Part shown: positions 35,931-44,987 of the stretch, one piece after another
How the letters are laid out: each line of letters starts with the position of its first letter
Numbering within the stretch: position 1 is the first letter of the stretch
From: Lentilactobacillus parabuchneri DSM 5707 = NBRC 107865
GTDB taxonomy: Bacteria; Bacillota; Bacilli; Lactobacillales; Lactobacillaceae
Assembly (NCBI RefSeq): GCF_001435315.1
Contig: NZ_AZGK01000004.1
Location: 1 to 64,000, forward strand
DNA length: 64,000 nucleotides
Reading direction: 5' to 3'
Notes under the pieces: model-generated
What the model saw: the letters and a program-made list of their open reading frames with translations, nothing else
Databases searched by the model: none
What the model was told of the DNA's origin: nothing
Position numbers and translations under genes: made by a program

Positions 35931-36218
35931 ATGTTTTTGAAAACCCGTTATCAATTTAAAACCCAACTCACCTTATTTAGCGTCTTTTGCTGCCTGGTAT
36001 TAGTGGGACTCCCAGTGGCCGTTTGGGGGATGAACACGCCGGATCAAATTCAGTATAGTTTATTAGCCATCATTGCATTATATTTTTGGTCCAGCGAAAT
36101 TCTGAAACTGAGCGACCCCGTTCCGGCCTACAAGTGGCCCCTACTCATTCGCAACGTTTGTGTCATCTGCCTGCTCATCTTGTTTGCGTATTCGTTGGTC
36201 TCAATAATTAGCAAATAG
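35931..36218 (+). CDS. Small membrane protein, function unknown
   Basis: About 95 residues with three hydrophobic stretches (about 14-32, 41-57 and 70-92), so mostly membrane. I see no signature motif. Two adjacent ATGs exist; the second, at 35931, has better spacing from GAAAGG. It is transcribed alone and ends before a bidirectional terminator shared with rny. Confidence 0.6.
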   Translation: MFLKTRYQFKTQLTLFSVFCCLVLVGLPVAVWGMNTPDQIQYSLLAIIALYFWSSEILKLSDPVPAYKWPLLIRNVCVICLLILFAYSLVSIISK

Positions 36219-36240
36219 CGTTTCTTAGACAAACCTAAGC

Positions 36241-36281
36241 ATAATAAAAAGTCAATCCGTGTGGATTGACTTTTTATTATG
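36241..36281. terminator. Bidirectional terminator between small membrane gene and rny
   Basis: AAAAAGTCAATCC pairs with GGATTGACTTTTT over a 4-nt loop. Both strands end in T runs. Confidence 0.88.
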
Positions 36282-37875
36282 CTTTCTTTAATCGTCGGTG
36301 GAGCTTCTTTCTTTCAGCACCAACGTACGCAATAGCTTTAAAATCACGAATTGAGGTAACCTTGATTTTTCCAGGGTAAGTCAATTCATTTTCAATTTCA
36401 TTTTTAACTTCATTGGCAAGCTTCTGGTTCTGCTCATCGTCAAGTCGTTTAGGATCAACCATAATTCTGATTTCTCGTCCGGCTTGAATGGCGTAGCTCT
36501 CTTTAACCCCCGGTTTGGAACTGGCAATTCGTTCCAGACTCTTGAGTCGGTTGACGTATTCTTCAACGGATTCGCTTCGGGCACCTGGACGGCCACCAGA
36601 GATTGAGTCCCCTGCGGCTACCAAATGCGCGATCGGAGTGGTCACTTCAACGTCGCCATGGTGAGAAGCAATTGAATTAATCACCTGTGGATCCTCATTG
36701 TAGGCTTCGGCAATCTTAACGCCCAGCTCCACGTGGGTTCCGTCAACTTCACGATCAATGGCCTTTCCAATATCATGCAGAAGTCCGGCCCGCTTGGCAA
36801 TCTTGACGTTTAAGCCTAATTCTGAAGCCAGCATCCATGCAATATCGGCAACTTCAACCGAGTGATTCAAAACGTTTTGACCATAGCTGGTCCGATACTT
36901 CAGACGGCCAATAATTTTAAGCAAGTCCGGATGCATCCAGCCAATGTGCAGTGAGCCGACAACCTTTTCACCGGTTCGCCGTAGCTCATTCATCAAGTCT
37001 GTTTGCGCAGTCTCAACCTGACGCTCAATTGATTCTGGATTAATTTGTTTGGTAACCACCAAATTAGTGATCACCTTCTTGGCAACCTCACGTCTCAATG
37101 GGTCTTGTGTGACCACGTGAAGCAAGTGTGCATCTTCGGGATCAAATACCAAATCGGTTCCAGTCAACGATTCAATGTAGCGAATATTTTGGGCGTCCTT
37201 GCCGATCAATTTTTGCTTGGTATTGCCATCATTAATTTGGACTGCATGTTCAATATGTTCACGTGGCATGTCGACTGGTCCGCGTTGAATCGCATCATCG
37301 GCCATCATCTTGGCTAATTTTGGTGCATTCACTTGTGCTTCGTCATCCTGATATTTAAGTTCAACATCTTTTTCACGATCCAAGGCCACTCTGAGCTGAT
37401 CCAAGATCTCGTGTTTAGCCTGATCCAAGGTCATGTCACCACGTTGCTGAAGGGTCTCGACCCGTTTTCGGGAGAGATCATCCGCCGTCTGCCGAAGTGC
37501 TTTGATGGCATCTTTTTTCTCATTGACTTGATGCGTCTCTGAAGCCAATCTTTGGTGAAGCTGATCCAATCGGTCCTCAGTTTGTTTTAAGCCTGTTTGT
37601 CGTTGTTCGATTCGGTTTTGACGACTGACATTATCAGTCTGATAGCCGTCGAGTTCTTCTTCGATTGATTCTTTATAATCAAGTGTTTGATGTTTGCCAT
37701 CCGCAAGAATTTTTGCTGATTTTTCTTTCGCATCGGCCTGCGCCTCCGCGATCATTTTAGCGGAAGTCGCTTTTGCGTCATCGATTTCTTGTTGAAAATG
37801 ACGTTTTTGTAACTGTACGCCGCAAGAAACACCGATAATGGCGGCAATGACGCCTAAAATCACAATATATAACAA
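36277..37875 (-). CDS. rny: Ribonuclease Y
   Basis: 532 residues: one N-terminal membrane anchor (1-20), a long coiled coil (about 30-190), a KH domain (IGKDAQNIRYIESLTG, about 225-240) and an HD domain (LLHDIGKAIDR, near 365). RNase Y starts mRNA decay with an endonucleolytic cut at the membrane. The TTG start has AGGAGG at 8 nt. The shared terminator overlaps its last codons (it ends at 36281, inside the gene end). Confidence 0.96.
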   Translation of the reverse strand: MLYIVILGVIAAIIGVSCGVQLQKRHFQQEIDDAKATSAKMIAEAQADAKEKSAKILADGKHQTLDYKESIEEELDGYQTDNVSRQNRIEQRQTGLKQTEDRLDQLHQRLASETHQVNEKKDAIKALRQTADDLSRKRVETLQQRGDMTLDQAKHEILDQLRVALDREKDVELKYQDDEAQVNAPKLAKMMADDAIQRGPVDMPREHIEHAVQINDGNTKQKLIGKDAQNIRYIESLTGTDLVFDPEDAHLLHVVTQDPLRREVAKKVITNLVVTKQINPESIERQVETAQTDLMNELRRTGEKVVGSLHIGWMHPDLLKIIGRLKYRTSYGQNVLNHSVEVADIAWMLASELGLNVKIAKRAGLLHDIGKAIDREVDGTHVELGVKIAEAYNEDPQVINSIASHHGDVEVTTPIAHLVAAGDSISGGRPGARSESVEEYVNRLKSLERIASSKPGVKESYAIQAGREIRIMVDPKRLDDEQNQKLANEVKNEIENELTYPGKIKVTSIRDFKAIAYVGAERKKLHRRLKKA

Positions 37876-37960
37876 GTGCGGACCTCCTTTCTAAAAACAG
37901 TCCTAACAATAGTTTAACATAAACCCTTTGGCCACGGCGTAAAAGTTGCGTGAACGGCAG

Positions 37961-38905
37961 CTACTTTAAGTAACGGTTCAAGAATTTCTCGATCGTATCG
38001 CGGTATAAGGTTGGTCGATTATGAAATGATCGTGAGTGACCCGGCCCAGGCACGATTAACAGCTGCTTGGGTCCCTTGTCGGCTCGATATAGTGGATAGA
38101 CCATTCGAGTCGGCACAAAGTGATCGTGGGCACCATGGATAAACAGCATTGGCCGGGTATTTTTGCGAACTTGGTCCAGCGCGCTGGCCTTTTTAAACGA
38201 ATAGCCATTCTTGACGTGATTAATCCCACTGACAATATCGACTAACGGGAAAGTCGGCAGGTGATACATTTCTTTAGCCTGATAGGCAATTTCAGAATAA
38301 ACGTCCGTGTACCCGCAGTCTTCCACAAACGCTTTGACTTGACGCGGCAGTCCTTTCACGCCACTCACCATCATCGTTGTCGCCCCGCCCATGCTGGTCC
38401 CAAACACGGCAATTTCTGAGTTGGCACCATTATGGCGAATAACTCTCTTAATCCATTTAACGTAGTCCAGCCGGTCCGGCCAACCATAGCCAATATAATT
38501 GCCTTGGCTATCGCCGTGCCCCCGGGCGTCCGGTAATAAGACATTGTAGCCCAAATTATGAAACATATAGGCATAGTCAAACATATTATCTTTATTGGAC
38601 ATGAATCCATGAGCAATAATCACCGTCTTATTGGTGGGCTTAGCTGCTGCTATGTAATTGGCGTCTAATTTAAGATGACGGGTGGCGGAAATCTCGTTCC
38701 AGCGTTGTTTGTTAGCCTCTTGGTACCATTTGTGAGCCGGGTAAAGCGCGTCACCCTTTTTAATCGGTTTCGACTTACTCAAAAATGATTTGGGTGCCGG
38801 CACCACGGCAACGTTGTAGAAATACATCCCCGCACCGAACAAGCCGCCACAAACAATAATGGCGGCAGATGCCAAACCAATGATAATCTTTGTTTTTCGT
38901 TTCAT
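37961..38905 (-). CDS. Membrane-anchored alpha/beta hydrolase
   Basis: 314 residues with an N-terminal anchor (about 7-30) and a serine hydrolase core: nucleophile elbow GTSMGG, aspartate in the strand before FIHGAHDHFVP, and histidine in PGPGHSRSF. It resembles lactobacillus YqkD/DUF-type extracytoplasmic hydrolases of unknown substrate. It is divergent from the XRE regulator, 122 nt away, and lies behind rny on the same strand after an 85-nt gap. Confidence 0.88.
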   Translation of the reverse strand: MKRKTKIIIGLASAAIIVCGGLFGAGMYFYNVAVVPAPKSFLSKSKPIKKGDALYPAHKWYQEANKQRWNEISATRHLKLDANYIAAAKPTNKTVIIAHGFMSNKDNMFDYAYMFHNLGYNVLLPDARGHGDSQGNYIGYGWPDRLDYVKWIKRVIRHNGANSEIAVFGTSMGGATTMMVSGVKGLPRQVKAFVEDCGYTDVYSEIAYQAKEMYHLPTFPLVDIVSGINHVKNGYSFKKASALDQVRKNTRPMLFIHGAHDHFVPTRMVYPLYRADKGPKQLLIVPGPGHSRSFHNRPTLYRDTIEKFLNRYLK

Positions 38906-39027
38906 TTTTGTACCTCATCAATTCAAATTTCTCGTCATAAATATACCACATTCATCATTTCCGTACCGAGATTTGGTGATTAGAAAAAATGCAGTATAAT
39001 ATAAGTAATGAACAGGACGGTGATCAA

Positions 39028-39438
39028 ATGTTTCCAGAACGATTACGAGCATTAAGAAAGGGCCAGCAATTGACCTTGGTTGAATTGGCAGATGCACTGA
39101 ACAAGAAGCTTCCTACTGACAAAGAACATGAAAACACTGGCTCCCAGATCGGAAACTGGGAACGGGGAATTAGAACGCCAAGTTATGTCGAAATTCAAAG
39201 ACTGGCGAAATTTTTCGATGTCACCATGGATTATTTGACGGGATTAACGGAAACCAGCACTTATGACCTGGCACGCTTATTCATTTCAGATAAGTCCTTA
39301 CAGTTTAACGGCGTCAATTTAAGCTCCAAGGACCGCTACGAGATTTATCAACTTATTTCGGGATACGTCCATGGAAGAGGCAACACCAACAGAGACGACG
39401 GGCCGCGATTGGAACAGGGGTCACTGGACTTGAAGTAG
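39028..39438 (+). CDS. XRE-family transcriptional regulator
   Basis: 136 residues. The N-terminal helix-turn-helix (about 5-65) reads LRALRKGQQLTLVELADALN...IGNWERGIRTPSYVEIQRLAKFF, the usual Cro/CI form. The C-terminal part is an unassigned domain of about 60 residues. The ATG at 39028 is preceded by GGACGG; upstream in-frame ATG codons sit in the promoter region. Its TAG stop opens a small hairpin of the family A type. The divergent hydrolase gene is a candidate target. Confidence 0.85.
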   Translation: MFPERLRALRKGQQLTLVELADALNKKLPTDKEHENTGSQIGNWERGIRTPSYVEIQRLAKFFDVTMDYLTGLTETSTYDLARLFISDKSLQFNGVNLSSKDRYEIYQLISGYVHGRGNTNRDDGPRLEQGSLDLK

Positions 39439-39462
39439 TGACGGGTTCGTCAAAACACGTTT
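39436..39462 (+). repeat. Minimal family A element at the XRE stop codon
   Basis: TAG (stop codon) is followed by TGACG, loop GGTT, CGTCA, then AAACACGTTT. The 4-nt GGTT and the terminal ACACGTTT match the bulge and linker of the large copies. There is no poly-T run, so it does not look like a terminator. Confidence 0.55.
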
Positions 39463-39558
39463 GGAATTTTATTCAAAAGGTCAATGATTAGCATCATCTA
39501 TCGTTGATCTTTTTTCAATCTCAATGAACGATTCATCAAAATTAAAAGGAGCCTCATC

Positions 39559-40410
39559 ATGCTAACGAATAAACAAAAAAAGAAGCTGCTCAAGAAAAAG
39601 CATCCTCAAAACCAACCCAAAGCGTCCAACTACATTTCTGAAATGCTGACCTACCGCAGCTTATTTGATGATTACCCCCAAATCAAGTTTCTCATCAACA
39701 ATGTGATTGAAAGCGATCATCTGATTAAACAGGGCCTGCTTCCCCAAGACCTTCCAGAGTTGATTTTGCCTGACGACAGTCAAGACCAGATTTTTAAACA
39801 AATTAATCTAAAGTTCAAACCGGGCGATCCCCAGGGTGACGCGCTTTGGAACCAGTTGTCCGAAGCCCTTCCCAAGTTGGATAAACAATTGAGGTCGTTT
39901 CGTGATTACCTGGAAGAAGAATACGGGATGTGGGCCTATATTTCAGCACCGTTTGTCAAGGGGCTGGCCGAGTATATCGGAAATGATGCGGCACTGGAAA
40001 TTATGGCCGGAAATGGTTACATTTCAAAGGGGCTCAAAGATCAAGGCGTCACCATTTTCCCGACTGACAACTTGGCGTGGGTCAGCGAAAATCAAACCGG
40101 CAACCATCAGCTCATCCCAGTTGAAAAGCTCGACGCGCTGGCTGCCATTGACAAATACAAAGATCAAGTCAAGTACGTCATCATGAGCTGGTCCCCCGAT
40201 AAGGACCCGATTGACGTTGCCGTCTTGAACGCGATTCGAAAAGCCGACAATGATCTTGAACTGATCGTCATCGGCGAAAAAAATGGTGCCACCAATTCTA
40301 AAGAATTTTGGCAGCAGGCACACTTCATCAAAACCGATGCTGCTCGGAAGTTAAACGACCATCATCAGCCATTTGACCTAATTAAAGATCAGGTTTACCT
40401 AGTTGACTAA
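39559..40410 (+). CDS. Possible SAM-dependent methyltransferase-like protein
   Basis: 283 residues, starting with a basic segment (NKQKKKLLKKKHP) and an all-alpha N-terminal half. From about residue 145 a Rossmann-like pattern appears: ALEIMAGNGYISKGLKDQG resembles methyltransferase motif I, and FPTDNLAW could be the acidic motif II end. I see no catalytic Asn/Asp-Pro-Pro-Tyr motif. The function is not assigned. Its end overlaps ogt tail to tail by 29 nt. Confidence 0.5.
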   Translation: MLTNKQKKKLLKKKHPQNQPKASNYISEMLTYRSLFDDYPQIKFLINNVIESDHLIKQGLLPQDLPELILPDDSQDQIFKQINLKFKPGDPQGDALWNQLSEALPKLDKQLRSFRDYLEEEYGMWAYISAPFVKGLAEYIGNDAALEIMAGNGYISKGLKDQGVTIFPTDNLAWVSENQTGNHQLIPVEKLDALAAIDKYKDQVKYVIMSWSPDKDPIDVAVLNAIRKADNDLELIVIGEKNGATNSKEFWQQAHFIKTDAARKLNDHHQPFDLIKDQVYLVD

Positions 40411-40960
40411 GCTTGGGTAACGGCAGTTTCTTAATCAGTGACTGCTTTTCAACCGGCTTCTGTTCAAACTCGAGGAGCGCCTTTTTGCTTTCTTTACCGC
40501 CACGATAATCCCCGATGTCGCCATTGGCACGCACAACTCTGTGGCAGGGAATCACGATTAACACAGGGTTAATGGCAACCGCATGGGCAACCGGCCTGAT
40601 TGCTCTTTTTCGGCCAACGTTTTCAGCCAGCTGTTTATAAGTCATCGTTTGGCCGTAAGGAATTTTTTGAATCTCCGACCAAACCTCGTGTTGCAGTTTC
40701 GTTCCGTAACCATCGAGGTCAAGGGGCAGCTCAAACTTTTTTCGCTTCTTATCAAAATAATCGGTCAATTCATCCAAGTAATCTCCGGTGACCGTTTCAT
40801 CGTATAAAAATTGATATTCATAACGGTTCTCGGGGTAAAAATCAAAGATTTCCGACAGGTACTTTCCCGGGCTGGAAACAAAGTTCAAGCCCTTATCAGT
40901 GACTGTGAAGAAAAATTTTTGATTATTCACTTCCATGCTTTCCCAATACAGTTTTTTCAT
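40382..40960 (-). CDS. ogt: Methylated-DNA--protein-cysteine methyltransferase
   Basis: 192 residues. The active-site motif IPCHRVVRANG holds the cysteine that takes the methyl group from O6-methylguanine, and GQTMTYKQLAE...RKRAIRPVAHA is the DNA-binding wing. The N-terminal half is Ogt-like. It repairs alkylated DNA once per molecule. It ends 29 nt inside the convergent methyltransferase-like gene, so the two transcripts overlap. Confidence 0.95.
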   Translation of the reverse strand: MKKLYWESMEVNNQKFFFTVTDKGLNFVSSPGKYLSEIFDFYPENRYEYQFLYDETVTGDYLDELTDYFDKKRKKFELPLDLDGYGTKLQHEVWSEIQKIPYGQTMTYKQLAENVGRKRAIRPVAHAVAINPVLIVIPCHRVVRANGDIGDYRGGKESKKALLEFEQKPVEKQSLIKKLPLPKLSQLGKPDL

Positions 40961-41105
40961 TAATCTAAATCTCCATTACATTCGAGTTGTCCAATGGGAT
41001 AATTGTACCATATCACAATCATATATGAGTTGGTCTCGCTTGACTCGGCTGACTTGTTTCGCCACAATGATGGTATAAATTGTTAACACGAAAGGATCGA
41101 CTCTT

Positions 41106-42521
41106 ATGGCAACCAGCCACGACACAACGAACACACCCACTAAACTACACTATGACCTCAGTAAAATTAATATCTCCAAATCCGTTCACGAATTAATTGC
41201 CCGGGGAAAAGAAATTCGCGATGAGGTTTCCTTTGAACAACTCGGCACCTTTAAACCGGTTAAGCGAAACGTGGTTCAAGGGATTCGACACGTTGAGCAA
41301 AAGATGATTGCCGACCTCATGCCACTAAGGCACAAGCGGTTGGCCGCATCGGCCTTCGCGTTTTTCCGCGGAACGGATGAATTGATGGCCTTTGATTTAT
41401 CTAAACAAACGTCTACCAACATCCCGGTGGTGATTTCAGGAGATGCGCACCTTGGTAACTTCGGATTCTACGCCTCCCCAGAACGGAAATTATTATTTGA
41501 TCTTAATGATTTTGACGAATCAACCATCGGCTCATGGGACTGGGACATCCGCAGACTGCTGGTCAGCATTATTCTTCAAGGCGAACAGTTGGGCTTTGAT
41601 CCGGAACAAATCAATATTGTGATGCAGGGAACGCTGGAAACCTACCAACAAATTCTCAGTGAATGTTTTGAGGCCCACTCGGCGATGGAACGTTATTATT
41701 TCTCAACCGAAGTCGAAACATTCTTGCAGTCAGAAGAATCCAACCACAAGCTGCCAAAGGTTTGGCGCAAAATTCGCGATAGTGCTGAGCAGCGAAATTC
41801 GGATAAGGTCGTTAAAAAGTTTACGACGCTGGATTCTCGCGGCCATTTGATCTTCAAGGAAAATGCGCCAAGAACTGTCCACGTAAGTGATAAACGATTT
41901 AATGAAATTAAAGACCACTTGAAAAACTACACGCAATCAGTCAGTCCGGATGTGACGGTGCTTCTTTCCCAATTTCACATTAGTGACATCGTTCGCCACA
42001 GCGTCGGCGTTGGCAGCTTCGGGACGCGTTGCTATTTGGTTTTACTAACCGCAATTGATGGCAGTCATCTGGTTCTCCAGATTAAGGAAGCCTTGCAAAC
42101 GCGGCGGTTCCGTGGGTTTGACGTGACAACCCCGTTCAGTCAAAGCCAACCTGACAACGGCGAACGAATCGTTACTTGTCAGCAGATTTTGCAACGGGCA
42201 TCAGATCCGCTGCTTGGCTTTTACCACAATGCCGACAGTGGTCGCAGTTACTACGTCCGCCAGTTCTGGGATATGAAGGAATCGATTAACTTGGACAAAT
42301 TGGACGAGGAAGATTTCACGACATATGCCAAAATCTGTGCCCTCCTGTTGGCAAGGGGCCATGCCCAAAGTCCAACGGCAGCGATTGTTCAAGGCTACGT
42401 TGGCAAAAAGAAGAAATTCGTCAACGCACTCATCAACTGGGCAAACGACTATGCCAAACAAGTCCACGTCGATTATCAAGAATTTTTAACGTCGTTAGAT
42501 ACCGATGAAAAGAAGGCGTAA
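41106..42521 (+). CDS. DUF2252 family protein
   Basis: 471 residues. The motif SGDAHLGNFGFY and, 28 residues on, FDLNDFDES resemble the metal- and ATP-binding motifs of aminoglycoside phosphotransferase-like kinases, which DUF2252 proteins are distantly related to. The substrate is unknown. GAAAGGA precedes the ATG. The next gene starts 2 nt after its stop, so the two are cotranscribed. Confidence 0.85.
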   Translation: MATSHDTTNTPTKLHYDLSKINISKSVHELIARGKEIRDEVSFEQLGTFKPVKRNVVQGIRHVEQKMIADLMPLRHKRLAASAFAFFRGTDELMAFDLSKQTSTNIPVVISGDAHLGNFGFYASPERKLLFDLNDFDESTIGSWDWDIRRLLVSIILQGEQLGFDPEQINIVMQGTLETYQQILSECFEAHSAMERYYFSTEVETFLQSEESNHKLPKVWRKIRDSAEQRNSDKVVKKFTTLDSRGHLIFKENAPRTVHVSDKRFNEIKDHLKNYTQSVSPDVTVLLSQFHISDIVRHSVGVGSFGTRCYLVLLTAIDGSHLVLQIKEALQTRRFRGFDVTTPFSQSQPDNGERIVTCQQILQRASDPLLGFYHNADSGRSYYVRQFWDMKESINLDKLDEEDFTTYAKICALLLARGHAQSPTAAIVQGYVGKKKKFVNALINWANDYAKQVHVDYQEFLTSLDTDEKKA

Positions 42522-42523
42522 TA

Positions 42524-42862
42524 ATGCATAAAGTTGTCTTTCATGTCGATGAGCTGGATAAGTGGGACCACACGTTGAGCAATATTACCAATCTAATTGA
42601 CTATGGCCAAGAAAATAAGGAACAATACCACATTGTTGTTTTGGTAAATGGTGACGCGATCGAAGGCTACCTTGACCAACAATTAAGAAGCAAGGTCACC
42701 CAATTCAGCGATGAAGGTGTGAGGTTCCATGCCTGCAATAATTCGATGAATACCCACGGCATCACGGAAAGTCAGTTGCCGGAAGATGTGGAAATTGTCT
42801 CGGCGGGAGTGGCGGACTTGGTGTCGCTGCAGGAGCAGGGATTTGCGTATGTAAAGGCGTAG
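42524..42862 (+). CDS. DsrE/DsrF-like small protein
   Basis: 112 residues with the alpha/beta pattern of the DsrE family (VVFHVDELDKWDHTLSNI..., HIVVLVNGDAIEGYL, VRFHACNNSMN, VEIVSAGVADLVSLQEQG). A cysteine at about residue 67 corresponds to the usual thiol position in sulfur-relay DsrE members. It may move sulfur or bind a nucleotide; the true role is unknown. It begins 2 nt after the DUF2252 stop. Its own TAG stop is the first base triplet of repeat copy 3. Confidence 0.85.
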   Translation: MHKVVFHVDELDKWDHTLSNITNLIDYGQENKEQYHIVVLVNGDAIEGYLDQQLRSKVTQFSDEGVRFHACNNSMNTHGITESQLPEDVEIVSAGVADLVSLQEQGFAYVKA

Positions 42863-43165
42863 AGTGCGGAGCAAACCGGATTACTTTTGAGCATTAGTTT
42901 AATTAGAGTCTTTGACGCGGGTCTTGCGTCGGAGACTCTAATTGGACTAAGCGGAGAAAGTTGGTTTGCGTAGCACGTTTAGTGTGAGCCAGGGCGGTCA
43001 GCAACCGGAGTGTAAGCTGGCTTGGGGTGAAATCGACTTTGATTTCATCCCAAGGTGGCTTACATGCAGGTTGTTGCCCTGGGGAACACGTTTTATCCAA
43101 GTAACAGTATCACAACCCCATTTAGAGGCTTACCTCAGCTGTGTCTCCTTTCGTTTGCCGTCGTC
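42860..43165 (+). repeat. Family A structured repeat, copy 3 (two modules plus degenerate third)
   Basis: It begins at the TAG stop (42860-42862) followed by AGTGCGGAGC. Module 1 (42871-42969): GCAAACC, bulge GGATT, ACTTT against AAAGTT and GGTTTGC; inner stem AATTAGAGTC...GACTCTAATT. Module 2 (42989-43082): CCAGGGC, bulge GGTC, AGCAACC against GGTTGTT then GCCCTGG; inner stem GTAAGC, CTTGGGGTGAAATC with loop GACTTT. One pair is a G-T wobble. Linkers are GTAGCACGTTTAGTGTGAG and GGAACACGTTTTATCC. A degenerate third module ends in GTCGAAACACATTTAATCAG near 43160. Confidence 0.85.
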
Positions 43166-43226
43166 GAAACACATTTAATCAGCCAACCAAACAACCACAT
43201 TGTAACAACCATCAAAAAACATACAC

Positions 43227-43261
43227 AAAGCGGGTCGGAAAAAATTCCGACCCGCTTTTCT
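43227..43261. terminator. Bidirectional terminator before HAD phosphatase
   Basis: AAAGCGGGTCGGAA pairs with TTCCGACCCGCTTT around AAAA. It follows repeat copy 3 and the DUF2252-DsrE operon, and serves the minus-strand HAD gene. Confidence 0.82.
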
Positions 43262-43271
43262 ATACATTAAA

Positions 43272-43928
43272 TTATCCAATTAATTTCACAACGCCAGTTT
43301 GAATCTCACTGGGCTTTTCGATAATCGTGTCCGCATGGGCACCCAATAACTCTGGTACATCACCAAAGCCATAGGTTACCCCCAAAGTCTTGACATGATT
43401 ATTGTAACCTCCGAGCATATCCGTATCGCGATCGCCAATCATCACGCTGTCCCTGTTATCCGCGTGGGTTTCTTGCAGGGCATATTTCAAAACAGCGGTT
43501 TTGGTGACTCGTGTTCGCTCATCACTCGTTGCGCCAAAGCGGCCGTTAAAGTAATGACTCAACTTCAATTCATCGGTGATTTCATGAATCATATCTTCAG
43601 GCTTGGCAGAAGCAATGTTCACGCCATAACCCTGGTCATTTAATAACTGAAGCTGCTCAGGAATGCCAGGATAAACATCAAGCTGAAACATCCCTTCACT
43701 GCGATAGTAGTCCTGATAGTACTTCAACGCCTGCATTCGATCGGCGTCAGTTAACTCAGGGAAGAACTTTTGTAGACTGGACAAAATCGACGGCCCAATA
43801 AACTTCAAATATTGTGCGTGCGTCAATTCCGGCAAGTTCATCTTCTTCACCGCATATTTTAGCGATTTAACAATCCCCTGTTCAGAATCGGCAATGGTTC
43901 CGTCAAAGTCAAAAAATAATTGCGTCAT
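43272..43928 (-). CDS. HAD-superfamily phosphatase (phosphoglycolate phosphatase/PgmB-like)
   Basis: 218 residues. Motif I FDFDGTIADSE at residue 5 and late motif IV MIGDRDTDMLGG mark a subfamily I HAD hydrolase with a C1-type helical cap (VKKMNLPELTHAQYLK...). It may act on phosphoglycolate, pyrophosphate or sugar phosphates. The ATG at 43928 has a GTGGG ribosome binding site; the 22 codons upstream are non-coding in appearance. Confidence 0.88.
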   Translation of the reverse strand: MTQLFFDFDGTIADSEQGIVKSLKYAVKKMNLPELTHAQYLKFIGPSILSSLQKFFPELTDADRMQALKYYQDYYRSEGMFQLDVYPGIPEQLQLLNDQGYGVNIASAKPEDMIHEITDELKLSHYFNGRFGATSDERTRVTKTAVLKYALQETHADNRDSVMIGDRDTDMLGGYNNHVKTLGVTYGFGDVPELLGAHADTIIEKPSEIQTGVVKLIG

Positions 43929-44139
43929 GTGATACCCACTTTCGTTTTTGTGTTGATATCTAACCATTATCAGGGGTTTGAAAACAAAAATCAAGTATTG
44001 CCAAGAATGAAGCCAATCCCCCCCTCCTTGGTATGCAAATGCCGCTGTGTTAGAAGAAACATTTCATGATTCCAATTTTACTGACAGATAGAAAGTAGTA
44101 TATTAAAAGTATCAAAAAAAAGAAAGGATCCGGTAACAC

Positions 44140-44919
44140 ATGATACTCACTTTTGCTTTTCTAATTATTGCCGGGTTCGCTGCGGGTCTGCTTGCTTCGG
44201 TTGCTGGATTGGCCTCTTTAGTGTCGTATCCAGCCTTACTGGCAGTCGGCCTGCCACCCGTCATTGCCAACGTCACCAATACCACTGCTTTGATTTTCTC
44301 AGGGATCGGCTCCACCGTTTCATCTCTCAGAGAACTCCACGGTCATTGGAAAAAATTATTGGTTTTTGTTGGCCTGGCGTTAGTCGGAAGTATCGGTGGC
44401 AGTTCATTATTACTGGTGCTTCCCGCCTCATCATTTCAAAAAGTCGTTCCGCTTTTCATCGCATTTGCCGGTGTCTTACTCTTTATGTCTGGGCGAAAAA
44501 AAGACCTGTCCACTCAGAAATTAAAAAAAGCCAGCGAGACACCTGCCCATCACTTTTGGATTTCATTCATCAGTTTCATTGGCATTATATTGGTGGGCGG
44601 TTACACGGGTTACTTTGGTGCTGCCGGTGGCGTCATCTTTTTAGCAATCCTGTCAGTGATTACCGATGACAGGTTTGCGGTTGTCAACGCCATGAAAAAC
44701 GTGATTTCCTTTGCCGGTAACCTAGTTGCGACGATCATTTTTATTTTCAAGTCCAACATTAATTGGCTATACGTCATCCCGCTTGGGTTCGGCCTGCTTA
44801 TCGGTGGGTACACGGGACCAATTATTGTCCGCCACGCCAATATCCACCTGCTGCGAATTTTGATTTCATTGGCAGCCTTTGGTCTGGCTGGGTATTTGTT
44901 TGTGGAAGCTTATTTCTAA
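44140..44919 (+). CDS. TSUP family (TauE/SafE) membrane transporter
   Basis: 259 residues with about eight hydrophobic segments and the two family repeats (GFAAGLLASVAGLASLVSYP and VGGYTGYFGAAGGVIFLAIL). TSUP proteins carry sulfite, sulfoacetate, organosulfonates or related anions. The substrate is unknown. AAAGGA precedes the ATG and a terminator follows. Confidence 0.87.
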   Translation: MILTFAFLIIAGFAAGLLASVAGLASLVSYPALLAVGLPPVIANVTNTTALIFSGIGSTVSSLRELHGHWKKLLVFVGLALVGSIGGSSLLLVLPASSFQKVVPLFIAFAGVLLFMSGRKKDLSTQKLKKASETPAHHFWISFISFIGIILVGGYTGYFGAAGGVIFLAILSVITDDRFAVVNAMKNVISFAGNLVATIIFIFKSNINWLYVIPLGFGLLIGGYTGPIIVRHANIHLLRILISLAAFGLAGYLFVEAYF

Positions 44920-44930
44920 AATTATGACCA

Positions 44931-44966
44931 ATAAAGGAGCTCCTCAAGTTGAGGAACTCCTTTATT
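44931..44966. terminator. Terminator between TSUP gene and arcD
   Basis: ATAAAGGAGCTCCTC and GAGGAACTCCTTTAT form a nearly perfect stem. The T-rich stretches on both sides allow action on either converging gene. Confidence 0.85.
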
Positions 44967-44987
44967 GATTGGTTATTAACCGATATT

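Noticed and set aside
42860-43165. CRISPR array
   Set aside because: The units are long palindromes with variable stems, not short identical repeats with unique spacers of even length; no cas genes are present.
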